A stretch of 64,000 nucleotides of DNA from a virus, in IMG/VR virus record IMGVR_UViG_3300008262_000018, positions 1 to 64,000 of that record; one strand, 5' to 3'. The notes below the pieces were generated by a model. That model had not been told where the DNA came from and searched no databases. It saw only the letters and a program-made list of their open reading frames with translations. The position numbers were made by a program, and so were the translations under genes. Shown in pieces: positions 6,378-15,705 of the stretch (position 1 is its first letter; every line of letters begins with the position of its first letter).

Positions 6378-7007
6378 ATGAAAAGAATATTAACAATATT
6401 ATTATGTCTTCTATTTTCAATAATAGGATATTCTCAAAATGGTGGGCAATACTTTGAGAACAATGTTATTATTGTTAAGTTTATAGCCTATTCAAATGGA
6501 GAGTATATATTTTCTGTAATAAATAAACAAGAATGTACAGCTAGAATAAGAACAAAAGCTGATCAAGATCCTGCTGTTGATGTTGTAATAAATGCTGGAG
6601 ATTCTGTATGGGTGAGTGTACCAAGACCACAAAACGTAGAAATATTATTTAGAGCAAAAGCCGAAACATTTTGTGTATCTAATCCTGATATGGGGTGGCT
6701 TGAAGTGAAATTAAACCTTGGAGTTTTAGATTTAACTATAACACCGTTTATTCATATTTATAGAGAATCAAACATTTATAAAGTTATATTAAAAAATAAT
6801 ATTTTAAAAAGTGAATTTCCCACTCCAGAAAATCAAATAGTTTTAATTTATGATGGTATTGGAAACAGACTTTTTTATCAAAAAAGTTTTGTTAGAAAAC
6901 AATATGAAATTGACATATCTTCACATCTAAAACCAGGACTTAATTTTATAAGAGTGGTGATAGAAAATAGACAATACAGTAATTTTTTATTTAAAGTAGT
7001 AAAATAA
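6378..7007 (+). CDS. Secreted protein with putative T9SS C-terminal sorting domain
   Basis: Two hundred and nine residues. Residues 1-19 (MKRILTILLCLLFSIIGYS, then Q) form a classical signal peptide of Flavobacteria type. The last 60 residues follow the pattern of type IX secretion sorting domains: IVLIYDGIGNRLFYQKSF, then IDISSHLKPGLNFIRVVI, ending in a strand FLFKVVK. Such domains route proteins across the outer membrane in Bacteroidota. The middle is beta-rich with no recognised enzyme motif. It follows the tRNA by 9 bases. If right, the phage exports a protein to the surface of its host, for example for superinfection exclusion. Confidence 0.65.
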   Translation: MKRILTILLCLLFSIIGYSQNGGQYFENNVIIVKFIAYSNGEYIFSVINKQECTARIRTKADQDPAVDVVINAGDSVWVSVPRPQNVEILFRAKAETFCVSNPDMGWLEVKLNLGVLDLTITPFIHIYRESNIYKVILKNNILKSEFPTPENQIVLIYDGIGNRLFYQKSFVRKQYEIDISSHLKPGLNFIRVVIENRQYSNFLFKVVK

Positions 7008-7012
7008 ATATT

Positions 7013-7258
7013 ATGCAAGAAACACATCAACATTTAGAAACAGTTAATGTTGGCAATGGATTTATGTTTAATTGGGTGTTTCACTATAATCCTTTCACTG
7101 AAGTATGGAACGCTATTCCTAGAGATTTTTATACAGAATATTGGAGCGATAGTGAAAATCTTAGAGTGTTAAAAAGTAGAAATATTTCTGATTTAAAAGA
7201 TATTCTTTATAAAGCTCATGGGGATGAAGAAATAATAAAAGAGATTTTAAATGGATAG
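7013..7258 (+). CDS. Small protein coupled to terminase
   Basis: Eighty-one residues, aromatic-rich N-terminal half (NWVFHYNPFTEVWNAIP) and a helical acidic C-terminus. The last 8 bases overlap the TerL gene, so translation is coupled. No family is recognised. Position immediately before TerL would suit a packaging accessory, but there is no direct evidence. Confidence 0.7.
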   Translation: MQETHQHLETVNVGNGFMFNWVFHYNPFTEVWNAIPRDFYTEYWSDSENLRVLKSRNISDLKDILYKAHGDEEIIKEILNG

Positions 7259-9452
7259 TATTTATAAGGAAGTTCCTACATACAAAGATGGAATATGGAC
7301 TACAACTATGTTTGCTACTCGTGAAGAGTTTAAAGACTTTCTTGTGCCCTTATTTAAGGAACCTGGTAAATATCACTTTAATGAAACAAGTTTAATATTT
7401 AATGCAGAAGCTCGTAAGTTTCAAAAGCAAAAGTATTACTGTGATGCTCCAATTAAAACTAAAGATTTTATAACTTATTGGGATGATCAAAAAGCCAAAT
7501 GTCGTAACGGTATTATTGTACATTCTAAAGGTAGCACTTGGTATATCACTCGTGATTATTATATGTGGCTTAATTTTCTTCCTATTTATGATAAGGAAGA
7601 AAAGCGCTTTGATTTTGCAAAAGTTAGGGATGCGCAATACCACATGGCTCTATACGAACACTTAGCAGAGCTACATTATAAACATGCAATTATATTAAAG
7701 AAACGTCAGATAGCTAGTTCATATTTTCATATGGCTAAGCTTCTTAATCAATATTGGTTTGAAGAGGGAGCTGTATTAAAGATAGGAGCAAGTCTTAAAG
7801 ACTACATTAATGAAAAAGGTTCTTGGAAGTTTCTTAATGAATATAAGAACTTTCTTAATGAACATACAGCATGGTATAGACCAGCTGAACCTGAGAAGGT
7901 GGGAGCTTGGCAACAGCAAATTAAAGTGAGGATTAATGGTAGAGATACTTACAAGGGTAATAAATCTACTATTAATCTTTATTCATTTGAGAAAGATCCT
8001 ACACATGGTGTGGGTGGACCTGTTACGTATTTCTTTCATGAAGAAGCTGGTATTGCTCCTAAGATGGATGACACTTATGGGTTTATGAAACCAGCTCTTA
8101 AATCAGGTCACATTATTACAGGACAATTTATTGCAGCTGGATCAGTGGGTGATCTTGATCAATGCGAACCTCTTAAAGAATACATTCTTCAACCAGATGA
8201 GAATGGGTTCTATGGTGTAGAAACTAACCTAGTAGATAGTGATGGTACAATAGGTGTGACAGGACTTTTTATTCCTGAGCAATGGAGCATGCCTCCGTAT
8301 ATAGATGAGTATGGCAATTCTAAAGTGGAGGAAGCTCTTCAAGCTTTAGATGAAGAATTTCAAAAAGCTAAAAAGAAACTTAACCCAGAAGCTTATCAGC
8401 TTACAATATCTCAGCATCCTCGTAACATTGAAGAAGCTTTTGCTACAAGAAAGGTGAGTGTCTTTCCACCACATCTTGTATCTAAGCAAATGCAGAGGAT
8501 TATGGATAAGGAGTATCCTGTAGAATATCTCAACCTATCGAGAAATGCTGAAGGAAAGATAATTGCTACAGGTTCAAACAAACTTCCAATATCTGAATTT
8601 CCCATATCTAAAAAAACTGAGGATAAAGAAGGAGTGATATGTGTTTATGAACGTCCTTGTAAAGATCCTACATTTGGAATGTATTATGCTAGTGTCGATC
8701 CTGTGGGAGAAGGTAAAACAACAACATCTGAGTCTTTGTGTTCTATATACATATATAAAAATCCTGTAGAGGTTATAACAGATGATGGTGAAGGAAAAGT
8801 AAAAAACACTATTGAGCGTGATAAGCTTGTGGCTAGTTGGTGTGGTAGATTTGATGACATTAATAAAACTCACGAGCGCTTAGAGATGATGATTGAATGG
8901 TATAATGCTTGGACATTAGTGGAAAATAACGTAGCTTTATTCATCCAGTACATGATTTCTAAAAAGAAACAACGTTATTTGGTTCCAAAAGATATGATAT
9001 TATTTCTTAAAGACATAGGTGCTAATAGAAATGTATTTCAACAATATGGATGGAAAAACGTAGGAACAATATTTAAAGGTACTATTCTATCTTATGGAAT
9101 TGAATTCTTACAAGAAGAGCTTGATCACGAAACCCTACCAGATGGTACAATTGTTAAGACAATATATGGCGTGGAGCGCATTCCAGATCCTATGCTTCTT
9201 AAAGAAATGCAAGCATATAGAGAGGGATTAAACGTGGATAGACTTGTAGCATTTTGTTCGCTAGTAGCTTTTGCAAAAGTGCAACAGTCTAATAGAGGTT
9301 ACACTAAGCGTATAGAGACTAAGGAAAACTTGGAAAGTTCCCAAAAATTTAGTAAATTAAATTGGGGACCATTTAGACATATGGGTAAATCTCATGGTGG
9401 TAAAAATACCATGGCTGCACCTTCTAGAAGAGCTTTTAAAAACATAAGATAA
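7251..9452 (+). CDS. terL: Terminase large subunit (TerL)
   Basis: Seven hundred and thirty-three residues, the large size seen in crAss-like phages. The ATPase half has an atypical Walker A region, LKKRQIASSYFHMAKLL near 150, lacking the GxGKS form. Walker B is VTYFFHEEAG near 260, with the catalytic Glu. The nuclease half has the RNase H-like MYYASVDPVGEGKTTTSE near 482 with a metal-binding Asp, and NNVALFIQYM near 560. TerL docks on the portal, pumps DNA into the prohead using ATP and cuts concatemers. Portal, scaffold and capsid genes follow, as is normal. Confidence 0.9.
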   Translation: MDSIYKEVPTYKDGIWTTTMFATREEFKDFLVPLFKEPGKYHFNETSLIFNAEARKFQKQKYYCDAPIKTKDFITYWDDQKAKCRNGIIVHSKGSTWYITRDYYMWLNFLPIYDKEEKRFDFAKVRDAQYHMALYEHLAELHYKHAIILKKRQIASSYFHMAKLLNQYWFEEGAVLKIGASLKDYINEKGSWKFLNEYKNFLNEHTAWYRPAEPEKVGAWQQQIKVRINGRDTYKGNKSTINLYSFEKDPTHGVGGPVTYFFHEEAGIAPKMDDTYGFMKPALKSGHIITGQFIAAGSVGDLDQCEPLKEYILQPDENGFYGVETNLVDSDGTIGVTGLFIPEQWSMPPYIDEYGNSKVEEALQALDEEFQKAKKKLNPEAYQLTISQHPRNIEEAFATRKVSVFPPHLVSKQMQRIMDKEYPVEYLNLSRNAEGKIIATGSNKLPISEFPISKKTEDKEGVICVYERPCKDPTFGMYYASVDPVGEGKTTTSESLCSIYIYKNPVEVITDDGEGKVKNTIERDKLVASWCGRFDDINKTHERLEMMIEWYNAWTLVENNVALFIQYMISKKKQRYLVPKDMILFLKDIGANRNVFQQYGWKNVGTIFKGTILSYGIEFLQEELDHETLPDGTIVKTIYGVERIPDPMLLKEMQAYREGLNVDRLVAFCSLVAFAKVQQSNRGYTKRIETKENLESSQKFSKLNWGPFRHMGKSHGGKNTMAAPSRRAFKNIR

Positions 9453-9455
9453 AAA

Positions 9456-9662
9456 ATGAACAGTCCCCTACATCTTAAGAAAATCGAGATTCTTACAAGA
9501 CTTATAAAGGAAGAAGCTGTTACTCTGAAAGAAGCTTTACTTCTTTTAAAAGAAGAGGATCTTGACCAAGATAATTATGAATATTTATTAAATGATTCAT
9601 CATATTGGACAAAAGATTTAACAAATCGTGTCATATATTTTGATAGAGATATTTCAAATTAG
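9456..9662 (+). CDS. Small protein between terminase and portal
   Basis: Sixty-eight residues, helical and acidic (LTRLIKEEAVTLKEALLLLK). It sits 3 bases after TerL and 5 bases before the portal gene. The lengths and spacing make it a real gene; no family is recognised. Confidence 0.7.
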   Translation: MNSPLHLKKIEILTRLIKEEAVTLKEALLLLKEEDLDQDNYEYLLNDSSYWTKDLTNRVIYFDRDISN

Positions 9663-9667
9663 AAAAA

Positions 9668-12421
9668 ATGCAAGTATATAATGCTCTTGATTTAAAAGGT
9701 GGTAAGAAAAGTGAGTATACCAAAATGGGTACTCTCACCCAACCTATTCAATTTATATCTGATAAAGAAAAGGATGATCAATGGCGTGCTTGGAACTTAG
9801 ATTGGTTAGAATGGCAAGGACTAAAACAACTTAGGCGTAATGCGCGTAGGTTGATGAAAAACTACAAGCTTGCAAGAGGTATTATAGACAAAACAGATTA
9901 TATTGTTGAAGAGGATAATGAAATGGCTGATTTGATTGACACTCTTACAAAAGAGGATGTGTCAGCATTTGAGCTTAAGTTCTATCCTATTATTCCTAGT
10001 GTAGTGAATGTGCTTTGTAATGAGTTTTCAAAGCGTAGTTCACGTATTATGTTTAAAGCTGTTGATGACATTTCTTATAATGAAATGTTAGAAGCTAAAC
10101 GACAAATGATTGAAGAAGTTCTTCTTGAGGATGTAAAAAGGAAAACTATTTTTACAAAAATGAATGCTGGTATTGAAGTTTCTGAAGAAGAAAGACAACA
10201 AGCATCAGATCCAGAAGCTTTAAAAAGACTTCCTGAAATAGAAGGATTTTTTAGAAAAGATTACCGTTCAATGATTGAGCAATGGGCTACGCACCAAATG
10301 GCTAATGATGAAGAAAGATTTAAAATGCAAGAACTTGAGGAGCGTGGATTTAGAGATATGCTTATTACAGATAGAGAGTTTTGGCATTTTAGATTGATGG
10401 AAGATGATTATGAACTTGAACTTTGGAACCCTCTTCTTACATTTTATCATAAATCTCCTGATACAAGATATATATCCCAAGGTAATTGGGTAGGAAAAAT
10501 TGATTTGATGTCTGTTGCTGATGTAATAGATAAGTATGGTTGGATGATGAATCAAGAACAAATGGAAGCTCTTGAAGCCATCTATCCTATTCGTTCTGCT
10601 GGATATATCATTCCAGGTATGCAGAATGATGGATCATATTATGATGCTACAAAATCTCATGAGTGGAATACGCATATGCCAAGTCTTGGGTATAGACAAT
10701 TTATGTCTTTGTATGATAGTAGATTTTTTGGTCAAGGAGATATCATACATATGATACTTTCTGATTCAGAAGACTTTGCTGATTTTGGTCAAAACTATCT
10801 TCTTCGTGTTTCTACAATATATTGGAAATCACAACGTAAGGTGGGCCATCTTACAAAAATTACTGATGAAGGAGAAATTATACAAGATATTATTTCTGAA
10901 GATTATAAAATAACAGATAAACCTGTTTATAATACAAATGTTTACAAACAAAAATCAAAAGAAAATTTAATATTTGGAGAGCATGTAGATTGGATATGGA
11001 TTAATGAAGTTTGGGGTGGTATAAAAATTGGTCCAAATCGTCCAGCGTTTTGGGGTATGAATAACATGGGTGGTATTAATCCTATTTATATAGGTATGAA
11101 TGGTGGTAAACCTGGTAGAGTGCCATTCCAATTTAAAGGAGATGAAACTCTTTATGGATGTAAACTTCCTGTAGAGGGGGCTGTGTTCGGTGATCGCAAT
11201 ACGCGATCAATAAGTCTTGTAGACTTAATGAAGCCATATCAGATTGGGTATAACATTGTAAATAACCAAATTGCTGATATCCTTGTAGATGAATTAGGTA
11301 CAGTGATTATGCTTGACCAAAATGCTCTTCCTCGTCACTCTCTTGGAGAAGATTGGGGTAAGAATAATTTGGCTAAGGCATATGTAGCAATGAAGAATTT
11401 CCAAATGCTTCCTCTGGATACTAGTATCACTAATACAGAGAATGCTCTTAATTTTCAGCATTATCAAGTGTTAAACTTAGAGCAAACACAACGTTTGATG
11501 TCTAGGATACAGCTTGCTAACTATTTTAAACAACAAGCTTTTGAAGTGATAGGATTAAATCCACAACGTATGGGTCAACCTATTGCACAACAACAAACAG
11601 CTACTGGTATAGAACAAGCAATGAGTGCTAGTTATGCTCAAACAGAACAGTATTTTACACAACATAGTGATAATTTAATGCCTCGTGTACATCAAATGCG
11701 TACAGATCTTGCACAATATTATCATTCTAAGAAACCAAGTTTACGTTTACAATATATCACTACAGCTGATGAAAAAGTAAACTTTCAAATAAATGGTTCA
11801 GAACTACTGCTTAGGGATTTAAATATTTATTGCACAACAAAAACAAATACACGTGCTGTAATGGAACAACTAAAACAGTTGGCTATACAAAACAATACAA
11901 CAGGTGCTTCTATTTATGATCTTGGTAATATTATTAAATCTGAATCTATAGCAGAACTTACAGGAGTTCTTAAAGCTGCTGAACAAAAAACAATGGATGC
12001 TAAACGCTCTGAACAAGAACATCAACAAAAGATGCAGCAAGAAATGTTGGCAGCACAAGAAAAAGAAAAGCAAATGGAAATGCAATTTAAAGCAGAGCAA
12101 GCAGATCTTGATAGACAAAATAATATTATTGTTTCAGAAATTCGTTCAGCTGGTTTTGGTTCTCAATCAGATATAAATCAAAATTTACAATCTGATTATC
12201 TTGATGCTATGGAAAGGATTGAAGATGAACAACGATACAACGATCAAATGAATTTAAAAAGAGAATCTGAAATAGTAAGAAAAGAACAAGGGGAACAAAA
12301 ATTAAATATAGAAAGACAAAAGCTACAAACACAACGTGAAATAGCAGATAAGCAATTGCAAATAGCTAAAGAAAATAAGAATAAATACGATGTTAAAAAA
12401 TCTTCTGAAAAGAAGAAATAA
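9668..12421 (+). CDS. Portal protein
   Basis: Nine hundred and seventeen residues, as long as crAss-like portals. The segment about 250-300, WNPLLTFYHKSPDTRYISQ followed by GNWVGKIDLMSVADVIDKYG, is typical of those portals in my recollection. A long central region is followed from about 775 by a Gln/Glu/Lys-rich helix (QQKMQQEMLAAQEKEKQMEM). Twelve copies form the ring at one capsid vertex through which DNA enters and leaves and to which TerL and the neck bind. Its location directly after TerL and before the scaffold-like and capsid genes supports the call. Confidence 0.88.
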   Translation: MQVYNALDLKGGKKSEYTKMGTLTQPIQFISDKEKDDQWRAWNLDWLEWQGLKQLRRNARRLMKNYKLARGIIDKTDYIVEEDNEMADLIDTLTKEDVSAFELKFYPIIPSVVNVLCNEFSKRSSRIMFKAVDDISYNEMLEAKRQMIEEVLLEDVKRKTIFTKMNAGIEVSEEERQQASDPEALKRLPEIEGFFRKDYRSMIEQWATHQMANDEERFKMQELEERGFRDMLITDREFWHFRLMEDDYELELWNPLLTFYHKSPDTRYISQGNWVGKIDLMSVADVIDKYGWMMNQEQMEALEAIYPIRSAGYIIPGMQNDGSYYDATKSHEWNTHMPSLGYRQFMSLYDSRFFGQGDIIHMILSDSEDFADFGQNYLLRVSTIYWKSQRKVGHLTKITDEGEIIQDIISEDYKITDKPVYNTNVYKQKSKENLIFGEHVDWIWINEVWGGIKIGPNRPAFWGMNNMGGINPIYIGMNGGKPGRVPFQFKGDETLYGCKLPVEGAVFGDRNTRSISLVDLMKPYQIGYNIVNNQIADILVDELGTVIMLDQNALPRHSLGEDWGKNNLAKAYVAMKNFQMLPLDTSITNTENALNFQHYQVLNLEQTQRLMSRIQLANYFKQQAFEVIGLNPQRMGQPIAQQQTATGIEQAMSASYAQTEQYFTQHSDNLMPRVHQMRTDLAQYYHSKKPSLRLQYITTADEKVNFQINGSELLLRDLNIYCTTKTNTRAVMEQLKQLAIQNNTTGASIYDLGNIIKSESIAELTGVLKAAEQKTMDAKRSEQEHQQKMQQEMLAAQEKEKQMEMQFKAEQADLDRQNNIIVSEIRSAGFGSQSDINQNLQSDYLDAMERIEDEQRYNDQMNLKRESEIVRKEQGEQKLNIERQKLQTQREIADKQLQIAKENKNKYDVKKSSEKKK

Positions 12422-12468
12422 AATTATAGCTCTATTATCCATTGCTTTGTTCTTTTAAAATATGCATA

Positions 12469-12499
12469 TTTAAATTTTTAAAATTTATTTTGTATATTT
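12469..12499 (+). promoter_or_regulatory. Putative promoter before scaffold and capsid genes
   Basis: TTTA at 12469..12472, 20 bases, then TATATTTT at 12493..12500. It lies in a 114-base gap of nearly pure A/T after the portal gene. The -33 box deviates by one base from TTTG. Its position would give scaffold and capsid their own strong transcript. Confidence 0.45.
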
Positions 12500-12535
12500 T
12501 AAATGTAGATATTACTAATATAAAAACCAACAAAC

Positions 12536-13783
12536 ATGAGTGAGAATCAATCAAATGTACAGACATCTGTAGAACAAGTAGATGTAGATATTGATAATTG
12601 GTTAGGAACCCCTGGTGCTGATAGTATACTAACACCATCTTCAGAACAAGTTGAAGACATTAAACCAAATATCTTTTCAAGTAAAAAACAAGATCTTAGT
12701 TTTTTAGATAAAGAAGATTCTGAAGATGGAGAAACATCTGAAGAAGAAAAAGAAAAAGCTAAAGAAGTTTTTAAAGAACTAGACAAAGAATTTTTAGATC
12801 AACCAGAAGAAGAACAAAAATCTAAAAGTGGTAGACCTAAAACAGATAGATCAGGTTTAGTTCAGTTTTTGAAAAAACGTATTGAATCAAACGAAATGTT
12901 TGCGTTTGATGATTACGATGAAAACAAAGAATCATTAGATGATTACTTAGCAAAACTTGGAGATAAAGATATTGATGAGCTTTGGAAAGCAAATATAGAT
13001 AATATGAAGCAAGAGGTGGCTTCTCAAACACCTCAACAGTTCTTTGAGTCTCTTCCTGAAGAGTTGCAATATGCAGCTAAGTATGTAGCCGATGGTGGTC
13101 AAGATCTTAAAGGATTATTTCAAGCATTAGCTCAAACAGAAGAAATTAGATCTTTAAATCCTGTAGATGATAATGATCAAGAAATGATCATTCGCTCTTA
13201 TCTTCAAGCTACGCAATTTGGTAATCCAGATGAAATTGAAGAAGAAATTGAAACTTGGAAAGATCTTGGAGTTCTTGAAAAGAAAGCAAAACAATTCAAG
13301 CCAAAGCTTGATATGATGCAAGAAGAAATTGTTCAAGCTCAACTTGCTGAACAAGAATACAGAAAGCAACAACAAGAACAAGCTGCACAATCATACATGC
13401 AAAATGTATTTGAAGCTCTTAGACCTGCTGAAATCAATGGTCTTAGACTTGATAAAAAAACACAAGCTCTTTTATATACAGGACTTGTTCAACCTCAATA
13501 TCCTTCTATCAATGGTCGTCCTACAAATCTTTTAGGACATCTTTTAGAGAGATATCAGTTTATTGAACCAAACTATCCTCTTATTGCTGAAGCTCTTTGG
13601 TTACTTTCTGATCCTGATTCATATAAAAATGAACTTAAGAAACAAGGTAAAAATGCTGCTGTTGAGCAAACAGTTAGACAGTTAAAAACAGAACAATCTA
13701 GAAAGAATGCTTCAACATACTATGAAGAAGAAGAACAAAGACCAAGAAAAATCGCTAAACCGCAAAATATTTTTAAACGTTAA
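12536..13783 (+). CDS. Putative scaffolding protein
   Basis: Four hundred and fifteen residues, strongly acidic N-terminal third (DKEDSEDGETSEEEKEKAKE), a helical middle, and a glutamine-rich coiled coil at about 265-295 (QAQLAEQEYRKQQQEQAAQ). The C-terminus is basic (RPRKIAKPQNIFKR). Acidic, coiled-coil proteins with a basic capsid-binding tail encoded just upstream of the major capsid gene are usually scaffolds that shape the prohead and then leave. No protease domain is visible within it. The leader has the AAAAACCAACAAAC motif before ATG. Confidence 0.7.
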   Translation: MSENQSNVQTSVEQVDVDIDNWLGTPGADSILTPSSEQVEDIKPNIFSSKKQDLSFLDKEDSEDGETSEEEKEKAKEVFKELDKEFLDQPEEEQKSKSGRPKTDRSGLVQFLKKRIESNEMFAFDDYDENKESLDDYLAKLGDKDIDELWKANIDNMKQEVASQTPQQFFESLPEELQYAAKYVADGGQDLKGLFQALAQTEEIRSLNPVDDNDQEMIIRSYLQATQFGNPDEIEEEIETWKDLGVLEKKAKQFKPKLDMMQEEIVQAQLAEQEYRKQQQEQAAQSYMQNVFEALRPAEINGLRLDKKTQALLYTGLVQPQYPSINGRPTNLLGHLLERYQFIEPNYPLIAEALWLLSDPDSYKNELKKQGKNAAVEQTVRQLKTEQSRKNASTYYEEEEQRPRKIAKPQNIFKR

Positions 13784-13813
13784 TTTAAATTCTAAACCCT
13801 AAAAAACAGAAAA

Positions 13814-15433
13814 ATGAGTACTCCAGTTTTAAACAATGGTATTTTTCTACGTGACACGCAGTATCACACTAGCTCTCACGTAGACTCTTACCACCTGGTG
13901 AACATGTTGAAGAGTGCAGAGCCTACTGACTTAGGTCCTGTTGACCTTTGGGCTATGGCTCAAAAGGTTGAAATGCCTCTTTATCAAATGTCCAGCTTTG
14001 GTGGTAAAAACGTTATCATGGTAGATAACGCACGTGGTGAATACAAGTGGCAAATTCCTGTTGCACAAGATCTTCCTTACATTGTAGAAGATATTGAAGC
14101 AGAGAATGCAACCAAAGGTATTGATGGTCAAACATTTAAAATCAAGTTAAACAGACGTATGTTTGGACATGGTGATATCATCACTTATGACAAATATAAC
14201 GGTGTGGAAATGTACATCACAGCTGATGATGTTATTCCTACTAACGATGGTTTTGTTTACACAGTACAGCTTGTAAACAACGACAACACTAAATATTTGG
14301 ATAACAAATATTTGAAAGTTGGTACAAAGGTATTTCGTAAAGGTAGTGCTCGTGGAGAATATGGTGAGCGTTTCTCAGATTTGGGAGATGTTCGTGCAGG
14401 TTTCCGTGAGTTCTATAACTATGTAGGTGGTGCTGAAGCTCACGTACACTATTCTATTTCTTCTCGTGCTGATCTTATGATGAAAGGTGGTATGAAAGCT
14501 GATGGAACTGTACCTGTAATTGAGCTTTGGAGAAACTTTGAAAAAACAAATGATCCTTCTATCACTAGCTTGGAAGATATGGCTGCTAAGCTTGGTAAGG
14601 ATTATGTAAAGAAAGCTTATCAATCAGGACAACTCACGCGTACTTTCTTGACTACACTTGAAGCTGCTCACCTGACTAAGATTGCTAATGACATCGAAAC
14701 CTACTTGATGTGGGGACAAGGTGGACGTATTAAGCAAGATGGTCCAGATGATCTGCGTCTTTCTGTGGGTCTTTGGAAGCAACTTGATAACTCTTACAAG
14801 CGTATCTACAACCGTGGTTCTTTCAATCTTGATCTGTTTAAATCTGAGATCTTCAACTTCTTCAATGGTCGTGTGGAGTTCAAAGGTCCAGATCCTCAAC
14901 GTTCTTTGATTGTTCAAACTGGTATTGGTGGTATGAAGCTTGTTAACGAAGCTATTAAGCGTGAAGCTGTTAACTCTGGTTTGGTTCTTAATGCTCATGA
15001 ACTTGGAGCTGTAACTGGTAAAGGTCTTGATCTAAACTTTGGATTTGCCTACACTAGCTACGTAATTCCTTTCTTGGCTAACGTTAAGTTTGTACTAAAT
15101 CCTGCATTTGATAACGTACACACTAATGATATTGAGAATCCAATCATTGATGGTTTCCCACTTTCTTCTTACAACTTTATCATTTTCGATATCACTGATA
15201 ACACAAATGATAACATCTACTTGTTGAAACTTTCTTGGGATAATCAACTTAAGTGGTTCTACCAAAATGGTACTATGGACTACATGGGTCGTACTCAAGG
15301 TTTCCAATCTAGTGGACAATTCAATGGATATCGCGTATTCATGACACAAACAATGCCTGCAATTTGGGTGAAAGATCCTACCAAGGTGTTGAAGATTGTT
15401 ATGCGCAATCCTGTTACTGGTGGTTCATTCTAA
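13814..15433 (+). CDS. Major capsid protein
   Basis: Five hundred and thirty-nine residues. It directly follows the scaffold-like gene and uses more G/C-ending codons and fewer rare forms than its neighbours, as in highly expressed genes. The predicted fold is mixed alpha/beta with a long helical spine region (AAHLTKIANDIETYLMW) and beta-rich C-terminal half, compatible with the HK97 fold, though no short motif defines that fold. The leader is CTAAAAAACAGAAAA before ATG. A hairpin at 15443..15477 follows the stop codon and may stabilise or end the message. Confidence 0.82.
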   Translation: MSTPVLNNGIFLRDTQYHTSSHVDSYHLVNMLKSAEPTDLGPVDLWAMAQKVEMPLYQMSSFGGKNVIMVDNARGEYKWQIPVAQDLPYIVEDIEAENATKGIDGQTFKIKLNRRMFGHGDIITYDKYNGVEMYITADDVIPTNDGFVYTVQLVNNDNTKYLDNKYLKVGTKVFRKGSARGEYGERFSDLGDVRAGFREFYNYVGGAEAHVHYSISSRADLMMKGGMKADGTVPVIELWRNFEKTNDPSITSLEDMAAKLGKDYVKKAYQSGQLTRTFLTTLEAAHLTKIANDIETYLMWGQGGRIKQDGPDDLRLSVGLWKQLDNSYKRIYNRGSFNLDLFKSEIFNFFNGRVEFKGPDPQRSLIVQTGIGGMKLVNEAIKREAVNSGLVLNAHELGAVTGKGLDLNFGFAYTSYVIPFLANVKFVLNPAFDNVHTNDIENPIIDGFPLSSYNFIIFDITDNTNDNIYLLKLSWDNQLKWFYQNGTMDYMGRTQGFQSSGQFNGYRVFMTQTMPAIWVKDPTKVLKIVMRNPVTGGSF

Positions 15434-15442
15434 TTATAACAG

Positions 15443-15477
15443 TACCTGGGTTGCTTCCCGTAAGATCAGCACCCAGG
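15443..15477 (+). ncRNA. RNA hairpin after the capsid gene, related to the 6.17 kb hairpin
   Basis: ACCTGGG (15443..15449) pairs with CCCAGGT (15471..15477). After a single bulged T, TGCT (15451..15454) pairs with AGCA (15467..15470), closing the 12-base loop TCCCGTAAGATC. The same inner stem and loop occur at 6170..6189 as CGCT, ACCCATAAGAAC, AGCG. The stem pair changes T-A to C-G, a compensatory change. There is no long U tract after it, so a simple terminator is less likely than a processing, stability or protein-binding element. Confidence 0.6.
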
Positions 15478-15512
15478 TCTTTATATATTAATAACAATTT
15501 AAAAACTAAACA

Positions 15513-15665
15513 ATGGCTGGAAATCCTAAAACTCCAAAATCTACAGCTCCTTCTTGGGCTGAAAAGTCTAAGTCTAAAGGTGTAATGGTAGGTGTTAATA
15601 AAGGTGCAACATTACCTGGAAACAAAACACAATCTACAGCTTCTGTAGGTAAAAAGAAAAAATAA
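15513..15665 (+). CDS. Small lysine-rich head-associated protein
   Basis: Fifty residues, beginning MAGNPKTPKSTAPSWAEKSK and ending GKKKK. It is basic, rich in Lys, Ser, Thr and Gly, and likely disordered. The ATG follows an A-rich leader (AAAACTAAACA). It lies between two structured RNA stretches directly after the major capsid gene. It resembles the lysine-tailed small proteins at 17.5-19 kb. A minor head protein or DNA-neutralising peptide is plausible; no function is established. Confidence 0.65.
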   Translation: MAGNPKTPKSTAPSWAEKSKSKGVMVGVNKGATLPGNKTQSTASVGKKKK

Positions 15666-15705
15666 CCCTTTGAAAACTAAGGGAATTTAACATATTCCTT
15701 TCCTA

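Noticed and set aside
12435-12786. Minus-strand open frames around 12.5 kb
   Set aside because: They overlap the promoter and the acidic start of the scaffold-like gene and show shadow composition.
15364-15585. Overlapping 73-codon frame across the capsid gene end
   Set aside because: It overlaps the capsid gene and the structured hairpin out of frame; the 15513..15665 frame has a good leader and a lysine-rich sequence like its relatives.
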